Positions 50,463 to 59,432 of a stretch of 64,000 nt of DNA are shown here, piece by piece; the first letter of the stretch is position 1; each line of letters begins with the position of its first letter. The stretch spans positions 1-64,000 of the forward strand of contig JAFTHZ010000034.1 in assembly GCA_017457155.1 (NCBI GenBank). Reading direction: 5' to 3'. This stretch comes from Ruminococcus sp. (GTDB lineage: Bacteria; Bacillota; Clostridia; Oscillospirales; Acutalibacteraceae). The notes below the pieces were generated by a model. That model was not told the origin of the DNA. It saw only the letters and a program-made list of their open reading frames with translations, and did not search any database. Made by a program: the position numbers and the translations under genes.

Positions 50463-51914
50463 ATGAGTAAGAAACCTGCTCCTCAGAGCGGAGCAAAGCT
50501 CGAGCGCAGACTCAGCCCCATGAACGTATGGGCACTTGCGTTCGGTTGTATCATCGGTTGGGGTTCATTTGTTAATCCCGGCAAGAAGTTCCTTGCAACC
50601 TCCGGTACTCTGGGTACAGCCATTGCTATGGCAGGCGGTGCGCTGGTAATGATCATCATTGCCTTCAGCTACAGCTATATGGTTCCCAAGTATCCCAAGG
50701 CAGGCGGAGAGTTTACCTTCACAAAGATTTGTTTCGGCAAGGTTCCCGCCTTCATCTGCGGATGGTTCCTGGTTGCGGCATATCTGACCAATGTTCCCAT
50801 GAACTCAACAGCTCTGGGACTTATAGTTAAGGGTATCTTCGGTGACTTTCTTCAGTTTGGATATCTATATACTCTGGCGGATAACCCCATCTATGTTGGA
50901 GAGATTCTTTTTGCCTGTGCTATACTGATATTGTTTGCGGTGTTCTGTGTCTGCGGTGTTAAGGTTGCAGGTGTTATCCAGACAATTCTGGCAGCGACTC
51001 TGGCTATTTGCGTGTTTACCCTGGCAATCTCTGCACTTTTGAGCAGCGAGACATCCTGGGAGAATCTGGTCCCCTACTTCGGATTTGACAAGACCACTGT
51101 GGAACCCAAGACTGACAATCAGTCTATTATCTCAGGCGTTGTTGCTACCTTCGCCATTGCTCCCTGGGCTTTCGTGGGATTTGACACTATCCCCCAGGCA
51201 GCCGAGGAGTTTAACTTCCCTGCAAAGAAAGTTAACTTCATTATGATCATCGCGATCCTCTTCGGCGGATTTGTATATATCTCCAACAACCTGGTAACAG
51301 CTTCCGTATATGCTAACTATCCTGAGGAGATCACAAGAATCAATGCAGAGGGTGGCTGGGCACTGCTTGAGTCCGCGCGAATTCTGCTGGGCAACTTCGG
51401 TGTTGTTCTTGTGGGTGCAGGTGTTCTGTCTGCGGTTCTCACAGGTATGATGGGCTTCTATATGGCATCCTCCAGACTTATGTATTCCATGTCCAAGGAG
51501 GGCTACCTGCCCAAGGCATTCTCCAAGATTTCTCCCAAGTTCAAGACTCCCTATGTGGCACTCATCTTTTGCCTTGTAGTTTCTCTGGTCGGACCTTTCC
51601 TGGGCCGTGAGGCTCTTGGCTGGTGGCTGGAGATGTCAAACATTGGTGCAGCAGTAGGCTTCGGCTTCACAGCACTGGCGACCATTGTCACCCTGAAGAA
51701 GAGTAATGAGAAGAAACCCTTTACCTTTGTTATGGCTATCCTGGGAACTATCTTCTCCATCATCTTTATCATACTTATGCTTATCCCCCTGCCCTTCCTC
51801 CCCGGTGTAAACTTCGTAACTCCCTCTTACATTATGCTGATTGTATGGATTGTACTGGGCGCTCTGTTCTTTGCATTCAAGAACAAGGACATCAAAGCAG
51901 CAGAAAAAGAATAA
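50463..51914 (+). CDS. APC superfamily amino acid permease
   Basis: 483 aa from the ATG at 50463 (AAAGGAG upstream); the open frame extends 55 codons further but that part is the structured leader. About 12 hydrophobic helices. Typical blocks: FGCIIGWGSFVNPGKKFL (helix 1 substrate loop), GGEFTFTKICFGKVPAF and FAIAPWAFVGFDTIPQAAEEF. Import of an amino acid or amine is likely; the specificity is not visible. It has its own promoter and terminator. The neighbouring 2-hydroxyacid dehydrogenase could be metabolically linked. Confidence 0.92.
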   Translation: MSKKPAPQSGAKLERRLSPMNVWALAFGCIIGWGSFVNPGKKFLATSGTLGTAIAMAGGALVMIIIAFSYSYMVPKYPKAGGEFTFTKICFGKVPAFICGWFLVAAYLTNVPMNSTALGLIVKGIFGDFLQFGYLYTLADNPIYVGEILFACAILILFAVFCVCGVKVAGVIQTILAATLAICVFTLAISALLSSETSWENLVPYFGFDKTTVEPKTDNQSIISGVVATFAIAPWAFVGFDTIPQAAEEFNFPAKKVNFIMIIAILFGGFVYISNNLVTASVYANYPEEITRINAEGGWALLESARILLGNFGVVLVGAGVLSAVLTGMMGFYMASSRLMYSMSKEGYLPKAFSKISPKFKTPYVALIFCLVVSLVGPFLGREALGWWLEMSNIGAAVGFGFTALATIVTLKKSNEKKPFTFVMAILGTIFSIIFIILMLIPLPFLPGVNFVTPSYIMLIVWIVLGALFFAFKNKDIKAAEKE

Positions 51915-51934
51915 AATCAGATTTCATATATTTT

Positions 51935-51977
51935 ATCGACGAGAGAATCCGGAGAAGGATTCTCTCGTCGATTTTTC
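51935..51977 (+). terminator. Terminator after the permease gene
   Basis: The 16-bp perfect stem ATCGACGAGAGAATCC / GGATTCTCTCGTCGAT with a 6-base loop, followed by TTTTCTT. Confidence 0.92.
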
Positions 51978-52006
51978 TTGCACATAGATGGCACAGACTA
52001 TATAAT
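51978..52006 (+). promoter_or_regulatory. Promoter of the 2-hydroxyacid dehydrogenase gene
   Basis: TTGCAC (51978-51983), a 17-base spacer and TATAAT (52001-52006), directly after the permease terminator. Confidence 0.7.
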
Positions 52007-52035
52007 AGAGAAAAAGACTATGATGAGGTGCAGTC

Positions 52036-52983
52036 GTGAAAATAGTAGTTCTGGATAAAGATACCTTAGGAAATGACATAGACTTGAGTCCCATATACAG
52101 GCTGGGTGAGTGGGAGGAGTATGCCACTACTCCCTATGAGCAGGTATCACAGCGTGTGAAGGATGCTCAGGTAATAGTGACCAACAAGATAAAGCTGAAT
52201 GAAGAAACCCTCTCGGGAGCGGATAATCTCAGACTTATCTGTGTTGCCGCTACAGGCTATGATAATATTGACACCGAGTACTGCAGAGAGAAGGGAATCG
52301 CCCTATGCAATGTACCCGGTTACTCTACAGACAGCGTGGCACAGGTGACGGTGGCTATGGCGCTGTCTCTGGTGACTCACCTACCTCAGTACAGGGAGTT
52401 TGTCCACTCGGGAGCCTACTCTGTCTCAGGTGTTGCCAACAAGCTGTCTCCTGTATATCACGAGGTGTCCTCTATGACCTGGGGCGTTGTGGGCGGAGGC
52501 GCTATCGGCACTGCAGTTGCAAGGGTGGCACAGGCTTTGGGCTGTAGGGTTATGGTATGTCGCCGCAAGCAGGAGGGAGAATTCCCTCTGGCAGATATAG
52601 ACACCCTGTGTCGTGAGGCGGATATTATCTCTGTGCACCTTCCGCTCAGCGACAGCACAAGGGGAATTATCAGCCGCAGCCGCATCGAGAAAATGAAGAA
52701 GAATGCGGTGGTCATCAACACTGCCCGCGGCGCTGTGTGTGATGAGCGGGCGCTTGCAGATGCTATCCTTGAGGACAGGATCGGGGGGCTGGGGGTGGAT
52801 GTATACTCTACAGAGCCCTTCCCAAAAGAGCATCCATTCTCAGAGATTCTGGACAGAGAGAACGTATGCCTGACTCCTCACATGGGATGGGGTTCAGCGC
52901 AGGCAAGAGCCAGATGTGTGGCTATGATGGCGCAGAATATCACCCGATTCTTCGCGGGAGAGCACCATAACAGAATTGTCTGA
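52036..52983 (+). CDS. D-isomer specific 2-hydroxyacid dehydrogenase
   Basis: An NAD(P)-dependent reductase of 2-keto acids (lactate, glycerate or phosphoglycerate type). 315 aa, full length. NAD-binding motif GVVGGGAIGTAVA (about 153-165), catalytic Arg in INTARGAVCDERAL (about 230), Glu in the following STEPFPKEHPF and His in LTPHMGWGS (about 282). Substrate not readable. GTG start at 52036 with GAGGTG five bases upstream. Has its own promoter, so it is not simply co-transcribed with the permease. Confidence 0.93.
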   Translation: MKIVVLDKDTLGNDIDLSPIYRLGEWEEYATTPYEQVSQRVKDAQVIVTNKIKLNEETLSGADNLRLICVAATGYDNIDTEYCREKGIALCNVPGYSTDSVAQVTVAMALSLVTHLPQYREFVHSGAYSVSGVANKLSPVYHEVSSMTWGVVGGGAIGTAVARVAQALGCRVMVCRRKQEGEFPLADIDTLCREADIISVHLPLSDSTRGIISRSRIEKMKKNAVVINTARGAVCDERALADAILEDRIGGLGVDVYSTEPFPKEHPFSEILDRENVCLTPHMGWGSAQARARCVAMMAQNITRFFAGEHHNRIV

Positions 52984-52991
52984 GGTAATGG

Positions 52992-53021
52992 TTGACACAC
53001 ACCGCTTGATTGGGATATAAT
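52992..53021 (+). promoter_or_regulatory. Promoter of the small XRE regulator gene
   Basis: TTGACA (52992-52997), an 18-base spacer and TATAAT (53016-53021). Confidence 0.8.
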
Positions 53022-53061
53022 GAAATTGTAAAAAACAACAAGGTGAAACGGAGGGATATGC

Positions 53062-53277
53062 ATGGGCGAGAAGATGACTACCTTTGTCAGGGAATACCGC
53101 AAGAAGCTGAAGATGAGTCAGGAGGAGCTGGCAAAGAAGGTTGGTGTCAGACGGGAGACCATCGGTCGACTGGAGAAGGGCAAGTACAACCCATCCCTCA
53201 AACTTGCTATGGATATATCCACCGCCCTCAAGGCCAAGGTGGAGGAGCTGTTTCAGTTTTCTCCCGATATTGCCTGA
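53062..53277 (+). CDS. XRE-family transcriptional regulator
   Basis: A 71-aa single-domain Cro/C1-type DNA-binding protein. The helix-turn-helix runs through MSQEELAKKVGVRRETIGRLEKGKYNPS (about 17-45), followed by a helix and a short acidic end. Such small regulators often repress a neighbouring gene or membrane protein operon; here there is no accompanying DUF2178-type membrane gene. The palindrome over the permease promoter is a possible target, which is only a guess. GGAGGG precedes the ATG. Confidence 0.9.
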   Translation: MGEKMTTFVREYRKKLKMSQEELAKKVGVRRETIGRLEKGKYNPSLKLAMDISTALKAKVEELFQFSPDIA

Positions 53278-53294
53278 GGATATCTGAATATAAA

Positions 53295-53340
53295 AAAAGA
53301 GCCCCAAGGAAGGTGTGTTTCCTTGTGGCTTTTCTTTTTG
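53295..53340 (+). terminator. Terminator after the XRE gene
   Basis: The stem AGCCCCAAGGAA / TTCCTTGTGGCT (one mismatch), followed by TTTCTTTTT. Confidence 0.85.
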
Positions 53341-53351
53341 TCATGAGAATA

Positions 53352-53389
53352 GAAAAAAACAGCCGCAGAGGAAAACTCCTTCTGCGGCT
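53352..53389 (-). terminator. Terminator of the NuoE/NuoF/GltD-like operon
   Basis: On minus: AGCCGCAGA and TCTGCGGCT (perfect 9-bp core), followed by GTTTTTTTC. Confidence 0.88.
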
Positions 53390-53409
53390 TAGTTTATATG
53401 TGCAAAGTT

Positions 53410-55443
53410 TTATTTATCCAGAATACGCAGAGCGCCGGTGGGACATACCAGAGCACACTGTTTGCAGTCCTTACAGCCTTCGATAGCGGAGGGGGTGTTG
53501 AACTCGGGCTTGATAACAGAGTCAAAGCCTCTGCCGATATATCCCAGAAGTCCCTTGCCTGCAACCTCGTCACAGACCCTCACGCACAGACCGCAGAGGA
53601 TACATTTGTCCTGATTGCGCTCGATGGTGACAAGCTTCTGTTCTGTGAAGCAGGGGTGGACGGGACCTGAAAAACGTGCAGGGTTGATGACGTATCTGTT
53701 TGCGTGACGGATGAGAGAGCAGTCCTCGTAGTCGTGGCATCCGCACTCGAGACAGCGCTTTGCCTCTGCACGTGCAACTTCCTCAGAGAAGCCAAGGTTG
53801 ATTTCTTTGAAATCGTGCTTTCTCTCCTCGGCACTTCTGTGGGGCATCTTTGCTCTGGGAGCTTTCTCGTGGGAGGAGAGGTCCTCTGCTGTGACCTGCT
53901 TCTCGGATACAAAAGGAGCGATGTAAGGAACACAGTCGCCCTTGAGGAAACTGTCAATAACACCGGAAGCCTTCTGAGCTTCGCCGATGGCGGCGATAGC
54001 GATGGAAGCACCGCGGTTGGTGGCGTCGCCCACTGCGAAAACATCGGGGAGATTTGTGCGGAAGGTGTACTCGTCTGCAGAGATGATACCGCGGGAGTTA
54101 AGCTCTACCGCCTCAAAGCCTGCGGGGTTCACCTTCTGGCCAATGGCGGCGATGACGGTGTCAACGTCCAGATACTTGAACTCGCCCTCTACAGGAACGG
54201 GGGAGCGTCTGCCCGAGGCGTCTGCCTCGCCCAGCTCCATAACCTGAAGCTTCACCTGCTTTATCTTGCCGTTCTCGCCAATGTACTCGTCGGGATTTGT
54301 CAGGAAGAGGAACTCTACACCCTCCTCCATTGCCTCCTGAATCTCAATATCCTCAGCAGGCATCTCTGCACGTGTACGGCGATAGATGACGTAGACCTTC
54401 TCGGCGCCTACTCTCACAGCGGTACGGCAGGCGTCCATGGCGGTGTTACCTCCGCCCACAACGGCCACAGATTTGCCGATGTTCACTTCTTCGCCCAGCG
54501 CAACCCTGCGCAGGAAGTCGATGCCTCCCAGCACTCCCTCAAGCTCCTCGCCGGGGGTTCTGGTGCTCATTGAGCTCCAGGCGCCGATAGCCACCAGGGT
54601 GGCATCGTGGTTGTCTCTGATAGTATCAAAGGTGATATCCTCACCGATTTTTACGTTGTTCTTCATCTCTACGCCCAGATCCTCAATGAGAGCGATCTCC
54701 TTGTCGAGGATATTCTTGGGCAGACGATACTCGGGGATACCGTAGCGGAGCATACCGCCCATCTTGGGCATTGCGTCGTAGATTGTGACCTTGTGGCCTT
54801 TGGTAGCCAGGAAGTAGGCTGCAGTCAGTCCTGCGGGACCACCGCCGATGATACCTACGGTTTTGCCTGTGCTTTCGCTTATCTGAGGCTTGTAGGGTGA
54901 GTCGCTGTTCAGGTCGTTGTCTGCTGCAAAGTACTTGAGGAATGCAATAGACATAGGCTCCTCTACCAGCGCTCTGCGACAGGCTGTCTCACAGGGGTGG
55001 GGGCAGACTCTGCCGATGGATGCAGGCAGGGGGAGCTTTTCCTTGATGATGCGTACGGCTTCTCTGTCATCTCCCTCGGCGATTTTTTTGATATATCCCT
55101 GACAGTTGGTGCCTGCAGGGCAGTTGAGCACACAGGGTCCCAGACAGTCGCCCTTGTGGTCGCTCATAAGAAGCTCCAGGGAGACTTTTCTGGCTTTGAT
55201 GACTCTGTCTGACTCGGTGTTTACGTTCATACCTTCAGATACAGTGGCAGAGCAGGCGCGCAGGAGCTTGGGGATTCCCTGTGCTTCCACTACGCACAGA
55301 CCGCAGGCGCCGAACACCTTGACACTCTCGTGATGACAGAGGGTGGGGATTTCGATGCCGTTGTCTGAGGCTGCCTTGAGGATGGTGTCACCCTGATTGG
55401 CAGTGATTTCTTTTCCGTTGATTATGAGGTTCACTTTGTTCAT
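53410..55443 (-). CDS. FAD-dependent NAD(P) oxidoreductase with Fe-S clusters (GltD/NfnB-like, N-terminal 2Fe-2S)
   Basis: 677 aa. Order: plant-type [2Fe-2S] domain (about 1-80; HESVKVFGACGLCVVEAQG), a Cys-rich segment (about 95-120; DCLGPCVLNCPAGTNC), GltD-like FAD/NAD(P) fold (about 140-530; GIIGGGPAGLTAAYFLA and VAVVGGGNTAMDACRTA) and a C-terminal two [4Fe-4S] ferredoxin domain (CILCGLCVRVC, CKDCKQCALVC). With the NuoF- and NuoE-like genes just upstream on minus, this matches my memory of the Sporomusa-type Nfn (StnABC), an electron-bifurcating NADH/ferredoxin/NADP transhydrogenase. No [FeFe]-hydrogenase H-cluster motif is present. AAGGAGGTG precedes the ATG. Confidence 0.85.
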   Translation of the reverse strand: MNKVNLIINGKEITANQGDTILKAASDNGIEIPTLCHHESVKVFGACGLCVVEAQGIPKLLRACSATVSEGMNVNTESDRVIKARKVSLELLMSDHKGDCLGPCVLNCPAGTNCQGYIKKIAEGDDREAVRIIKEKLPLPASIGRVCPHPCETACRRALVEEPMSIAFLKYFAADNDLNSDSPYKPQISESTGKTVGIIGGGPAGLTAAYFLATKGHKVTIYDAMPKMGGMLRYGIPEYRLPKNILDKEIALIEDLGVEMKNNVKIGEDITFDTIRDNHDATLVAIGAWSSMSTRTPGEELEGVLGGIDFLRRVALGEEVNIGKSVAVVGGGNTAMDACRTAVRVGAEKVYVIYRRTRAEMPAEDIEIQEAMEEGVEFLFLTNPDEYIGENGKIKQVKLQVMELGEADASGRRSPVPVEGEFKYLDVDTVIAAIGQKVNPAGFEAVELNSRGIISADEYTFRTNLPDVFAVGDATNRGASIAIAAIGEAQKASGVIDSFLKGDCVPYIAPFVSEKQVTAEDLSSHEKAPRAKMPHRSAEERKHDFKEINLGFSEEVARAEAKRCLECGCHDYEDCSLIRHANRYVINPARFSGPVHPCFTEQKLVTIERNQDKCILCGLCVRVCDEVAGKGLLGYIGRGFDSVIKPEFNTPSAIEGCKDCKQCALVCPTGALRILDK

Positions 55444-55455
55444 GGTAACACCTCC

Positions 55456-57207
55456 TTATATAGTTCTGACAGCGCCGAACTTACATACGGTGTGGCACTG
55501 TCCGCATTTGATACACTTGTCCCCGTCGATGGTGTGGGGGTTCTTGAGGGTGCCTGTGATGGCGTTTGCGGGACACTTCTTTGCGCAGAGGGTACATCCG
55601 CGACAGGTGTCTGCGTCTATCTCATAGGTAATGAGGTTTGTGCACTCGTGAGCAGGACACTTTTTCTCGTTAATATGTGCCTCGTACTCGTTTCTGAAGT
55701 AGCGGATAGTGGTGAGAACAGGGTTGGGGGCTGTCTGGCCCAGACCGCACAGAGCGCCGTCCTTGATAGCCTCACACAGCTCCTCAAGAAGCTCTATGTC
55801 GCCCTCTTTGCCCTCTCCGTCGGTGATACGGGTGAGTATCTCCAGCATACGCTTGGTGCCGATACGACAGGGAACACACTTTCCGCAGGATTCTTTGGCT
55901 GTGAAGTCCAGGAAGAACTTTGCCATATTTACCATACAGGTGCTCTCGTCCATAACAACCATACCGCCTGAGCCCATAATGGCGCCTGTGGCAGAGAGAG
56001 CCTTGTAGTCAATGACAGTATCCAGCAGCTCCTTGGGGATACATCCGCCTGAGGGGCCGCCCATCTGGACCGCCTTGAACTGAGCGTCGTTCTTGATTCC
56101 GCCGCCGATGTTATAGATAACTTCTCTCAGGGTCATACCCATGGGGATCTCTACGAGACCGCCTTTTTTGATTTTTCCTGTGAGAGCAAAAACCTTGGTA
56201 CCCTTGCTGTTCTCTGTACCCATAGCGGAGAAAGCCTCGCCGCCGTTGAGGAGTATCCAGGGAACATTGGCAAAGGTCTCAACGTTGTTGATGTTGGAGG
56301 GCTTCTGCCAGTAACCGCACTGTGCAGGGAAGGGAGGCTTCAGTCTGGGCATACCTCTGCTGCCCTCAAGGGATTCGATGAGGGCTGTCTCCTCGCCGCA
56401 GACAAAGGCGCCTGCGCCTGCCTTGATACGCATCTCGCAGGAGAAGTCGGTTCCCAGAATGTTCTTGCCCAGCAGACCCTTCTCCTTTGCCTGTGCTATG
56501 GCGTTCTCAAGACGCTTGATGGCCAGAGGATACTCAGCACGGACATAGACTACAGCCTCTTTTGCGCCGATGGTGTATGCGCCGATGAGCATACCCTCGA
56601 TCAGGTTGTGGGGGTCGCTCTCTATGACAGCTCTGTCCATAAATGCGCCGGGGTCGCCCTCGTCCGCATTACAGATGAGATATTTTTCTTCGCCCTTGGA
56701 CTCTTTTGCGGCGTTCCACTTGAACCATGTGGGGAAGCCTGCGCCTCCTCGTCCTGCCAGACCCGAGGTCTTGATTACCTGGATGACATCGTCGGGAGTC
56801 ATGGTGGTCAGGACCTTCTGAAGAGCCTTGTATCCGTCTTCTTTCATATAGTCATCGATACGGGTGGGGTCGATGATGCCACAATGACGCAGAGCAATTC
56901 GTGTCTGCTGAGTGAGGAAACAGTTGTCATTCTCGGTGATCATCAGATTCTCCACAAGGCTCATATCTCCTGTGGATGCTGCCTGTACGATATTCTCTGC
57001 ATCCTTCTCGGATACGCGGACCAGTCTGGCCGCAAGAGCCTCGCCGTTGTACAGGTCTACGATAGGCTCCAGATAGCACATGCCTATACAGCCTGTGACA
57101 CCCAGAGTGATATTGTTATAGTCTGAAATCAGATTCTCCAGAGCGGAGTAAACCTTGCCTGCGCCTGCGGCGATTCCGCAGGAGCCTGAACCTACAGCGA
57201 TTCTCAT
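55456..57207 (-). CDS. nuoF: NuoF-like NADH-binding subunit (HydB/StnB type)
   Basis: 583 aa. An N-terminal thioredoxin-like [2Fe-2S] domain (about 1-90; SGSCGIAAGA and VTGCIGMC), then the NuoF core: FMN loop GRGGAGFPTWFKW (about 150), NADH-site region ICNADEGDPGAFMDR, the SLBB domain and the [4Fe-4S] site CGKCVPCRIGT, and a C-terminal ferredoxin domain (CRGCTLCAKKC, CIKCGQCHTVC). This subunit oxidises NADH and is the site of bifurcation in related Hyd and Nfn complexes. The ATG directly follows the stop of the NuoE-like gene (GAGGAGGTGG upstream). Confidence 0.93.
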   Translation of the reverse strand: MRIAVGSGSCGIAAGAGKVYSALENLISDYNNITLGVTGCIGMCYLEPIVDLYNGEALAARLVRVSEKDAENIVQAASTGDMSLVENLMITENDNCFLTQQTRIALRHCGIIDPTRIDDYMKEDGYKALQKVLTTMTPDDVIQVIKTSGLAGRGGAGFPTWFKWNAAKESKGEEKYLICNADEGDPGAFMDRAVIESDPHNLIEGMLIGAYTIGAKEAVVYVRAEYPLAIKRLENAIAQAKEKGLLGKNILGTDFSCEMRIKAGAGAFVCGEETALIESLEGSRGMPRLKPPFPAQCGYWQKPSNINNVETFANVPWILLNGGEAFSAMGTENSKGTKVFALTGKIKKGGLVEIPMGMTLREVIYNIGGGIKNDAQFKAVQMGGPSGGCIPKELLDTVIDYKALSATGAIMGSGGMVVMDESTCMVNMAKFFLDFTAKESCGKCVPCRIGTKRMLEILTRITDGEGKEGDIELLEELCEAIKDGALCGLGQTAPNPVLTTIRYFRNEYEAHINEKKCPAHECTNLITYEIDADTCRGCTLCAKKCPANAITGTLKNPHTIDGDKCIKCGQCHTVCKFGAVRTI

Positions 57208-57705
57208 TTACTCCACCTCCTCTTTAGCTCTGAGTTCTCTGAGGATATCCACGGCCTTCTCAGGGGTGAGAGAGCCGTAGGTCTCCTCGTTGATCATCAT
57301 AACGGGAGACAGAGAACAACATCCCAGACAAGCCACACACTTGAGGCTGAAGAGGCCGTCCTCGGTGGTCTCGCCATCGGTGATTCCCAGCTCCTCGGTG
57401 ATCGCTGCCTGAATACGCTTTGAGCCGTTTACATGGCAGGCGGTACCCTGACAGAGCATAATGAGATGCTTGCCAACGGGGCTGAGTCTGAACTGGGTAT
57501 AGAAGGTAGCCACACCCATAACCTTTGCGGGGGTGTTACCTGTTTCTTCTGCTACATGATAGATTACATCTGTGGGCAGGTATCCGTAGATATCCTGTGC
57601 CTTCTGAAGTATTGTGATGAGAGAACCTTTGGTGTCCTTGTACTCGTTGAGGACACTACTGAGCAGGCTCAGGTCACTGGGCTGTTTGTTGCAACAGCAA
57701 TTCAT
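57208..57705 (-). CDS. nuoE: NuoE-like [2Fe-2S] subunit (HydC/StnA type)
   Basis: 165 aa from the ATG at 57705 (GAGGTG seven bases upstream; a GTG three codons earlier sits in that site). A helical N-terminal part with PTDVIYHVAEE, then a thioredoxin-like [2Fe-2S] fold with cysteines in LCQGTACHVNG and KCVACLGCCSLSP. The N terminus has an unusual triple Cys (MNCCC). First gene of the three-gene operon; TTGATT-17-TAAAAT upstream (57792-57820). Confidence 0.93.
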   Translation of the reverse strand: MNCCCNKQPSDLSLLSSVLNEYKDTKGSLITILQKAQDIYGYLPTDVIYHVAEETGNTPAKVMGVATFYTQFRLSPVGKHLIMLCQGTACHVNGSKRIQAAITEELGITDGETTEDGLFSLKCVACLGCCSLSPVMMINEETYGSLTPEKAVDILRELRAKEEVE

Positions 57706-57791
57706 AAAAAACACCTCGTTTGTGCACAGGGGTGAGACCCTACTGTGCAGATTGATTAGTCCTAAAAATAAAGCAATATTTCCTGACTATC

Positions 57792-57820
57792 ATTTTACTC
57801 CAAAAATGCGACAAAATCAA
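57792..57820 (-). promoter_or_regulatory. Probable promoter of the NuoE/NuoF/GltD-like operon
   Basis: On minus: TTGATT (57815-57820), a 17-base spacer and TAAAAT (57792-57797). Confidence 0.5.
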
Positions 57821-57939
57821 TGTTTTATGCCACTTAAAGGAAAGGGATATTTGAAAATAAAAATGGTACTATTGCATAAATTTTGAAGATACGGGAGGAT
57901 TTATCAGAGACAAAGGGGCCTTTCTCTCTGCACAGCCAA

Positions 57940-57975
57940 ACAAAAAAGCCACCCGTGCCCAAAGGCGCGGATGGC
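57940..57975 (-). terminator. Terminator after mgsA
   Basis: On minus: GCCATCCGCGCC / GGCACGGGTGGC (wobble pairs), followed by TTTTTTG. It ends the mre-mrdA-minD-mgsA unit. Confidence 0.83.
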
Positions 57976-58020
57976 ATAGCAATACAAGGTGAAGTTATGT
58001 ACACACAAAAGTGCAGGGGA

Positions 58021-58416
58021 TTATTTGAGGATATCTCTCCAGTCAAGGTCTCCTCTCTCAAGACCATGGATAAGCACCTCGGCGGTGGCGATGTTGGTAG
58101 CAACGGGGATGTTGTACATATCGCACAGGCGCAGAAGGTTCATATCGTTAGCCTCAGAGGGCTTGGGATTGAGAGGGTCACGGAAGAAGAGGAGCATATC
58201 TACCTCGTTGCAGGCGATTCTTGCGGCAATCTGCTGGCCTCCGCCCTGGGATCCGCCCAAGAAGGTTGAGATTTCCAGACCTGTTGCCTCTGAGACCATC
58301 TTGCCTGTGGTGCCTGTGGCAGTGAGGGTGTGACGACTGAGGATTCCGCAGTAAGCAATACAAAACTGTACCATCAATTCTTTCTTTTCGTCGTGTGCAA
58401 TAAGTGCGATATTCAT
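58021..58416 (-). CDS. mgsA: Methylglyoxal synthase
   Basis: Converts dihydroxyacetone phosphate to methylglyoxal and phosphate, a glycolytic bypass. The 131-aa protein matches the family throughout: IALIAHDEKKELM, ATGTTGKM, SGPQGGGQQIAA-type block (here LGGSQGGGQQIAARI) and the phosphate/catalytic FFRDPLNPKPSEANDM. GGAGG upstream. It is the last gene of the mreB-mreC-mreD-mrdA-minD run, a frequent position in Clostridia. Confidence 0.96.
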   Translation of the reverse strand: MNIALIAHDEKKELMVQFCIAYCGILSRHTLTATGTTGKMVSEATGLEISTFLGGSQGGGQQIAARIACNEVDMLLFFRDPLNPKPSEANDMNLLRLCDMYNIPVATNIATAEVLIHGLERGDLDWRDILK

Positions 58417-58492
58417 ATAGTGCTGGCCTCCATTCGTATGATTTCTAAATTAAGCAGATAAAAATATATAAAACTGAAGTAAGAAGAGGTTT

Positions 58493-59242
58493 CTATATCT
58501 TCAGGATCTTTTTAGCCAGAGGAGGATTTTCTCCTTCCAGTCGGGCGGCAAGGTTACGAAATGCCACCATTGAAGGGACAGTCTTTTGCCCTGTTTCGCC
58601 CCGCTGAGCGATAGCAGCAATCTGAACGTCTTCAGGCACAACAGCAATAAGCTGAGTGCAAGATATGTCGATAAGCTGGTCAAGGTCTTTGTAAAGTCCC
58701 ATTCCCCTGAATCTGTCGGGACAGAAGCGGTTGATGACCAGGCGGGCATCCTCGATTCCCATCTCGGACAGCTTGTGGCGGATGTTGAGGCATCCGCGTA
58801 CGCTGGTAGGCTCGGGGTTGATGACGATGAGAGCGCTATCAGCTCCTGCTGCAGCAGCCTCAAAACCTGAGCCTGTGCCTGCAGGGGAGTCAATGAGGAT
58901 ATAGTCGTAGTCATCCTTTATTTCTGCGATGAGCTGGCGAAGCACAGAAGGGCTCACCTCATCGTCGGCAGACAGAGCCGCAGGCATCATATACAGACCA
59001 AATATGTTCTGGGTCACATAGATGGCAGCTGATTTGTCGCATCCGCCACCAACTGCGTCGGACACATCGTATATCAGCTCCTTCTCAACCCCAAGCATAA
59101 GGTCCACGCCTCTCATGCCGCTGTCGCAGTCAATAAGGAGTACTTTTTTATTAAGTTTTACCAGAGCAACCGCAAGACCCACAGAGACCGTGGATTTGCC
59201 GGTGCCACCCTTGCCGGAGGCAAGAACGATAACTTTACTCAT
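58493..59242 (-). CDS. minD: Septum site-determining ATPase MinD
   Basis: A deviant-Walker ATPase that recruits MinC to the membrane and restricts division to midcell. 249 aa from the ATG at 59242 (GAGGT upstream); the open frame extends 16 codons further without a ribosome binding site. Motifs: LASGKGGTGKSTVSVGLA, LLIDCDSGMRGVDLML and ILIDSPAGTGSGFE. The C terminus NPPLAKKILKI is a short amphipathic helix of the membrane-binding type. No minC is in the preceding 190-base gap, nor between minD and mgsA. Confidence 0.9.
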   Translation of the reverse strand: MSKVIVLASGKGGTGKSTVSVGLAVALVKLNKKVLLIDCDSGMRGVDLMLGVEKELIYDVSDAVGGGCDKSAAIYVTQNIFGLYMMPAALSADDEVSPSVLRQLIAEIKDDYDYILIDSPAGTGSGFEAAAAGADSALIVINPEPTSVRGCLNIRHKLSEMGIEDARLVINRFCPDRFRGMGLYKDLDQLIDISCTQLIAVVPEDVQIAAIAQRGETGQKTVPSMVAFRNLAARLEGENPPLAKKILKI

Positions 59243-59432
59243 AAAACAGTACCTCATATTTATTCTATCACATCGAACTTTTCTGTGCAAGAAACAAGGA
59301 TGTAAAAAAATAATGCTATAAATTGGTCAAAAGTGATAAAAAACACCTTTATTATATATTATAAGTATACGAAAAGACATTGTTATTGCCAAAAATTATG
59401 ATTGAAGTTTGGCTATTGTTCTGGGTGCAGGC

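Larger units (their letters stand above)
57706..58020. other. Intergenic region between mgsA and the NuoE-like operon
   Basis: A 315-base gap. It contains a likely promoter for the NuoE operon on minus (57792-57820) and the mgsA terminator (57940-57975). No small gene with a credible ribosome binding site is seen. Confidence 0.5.
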
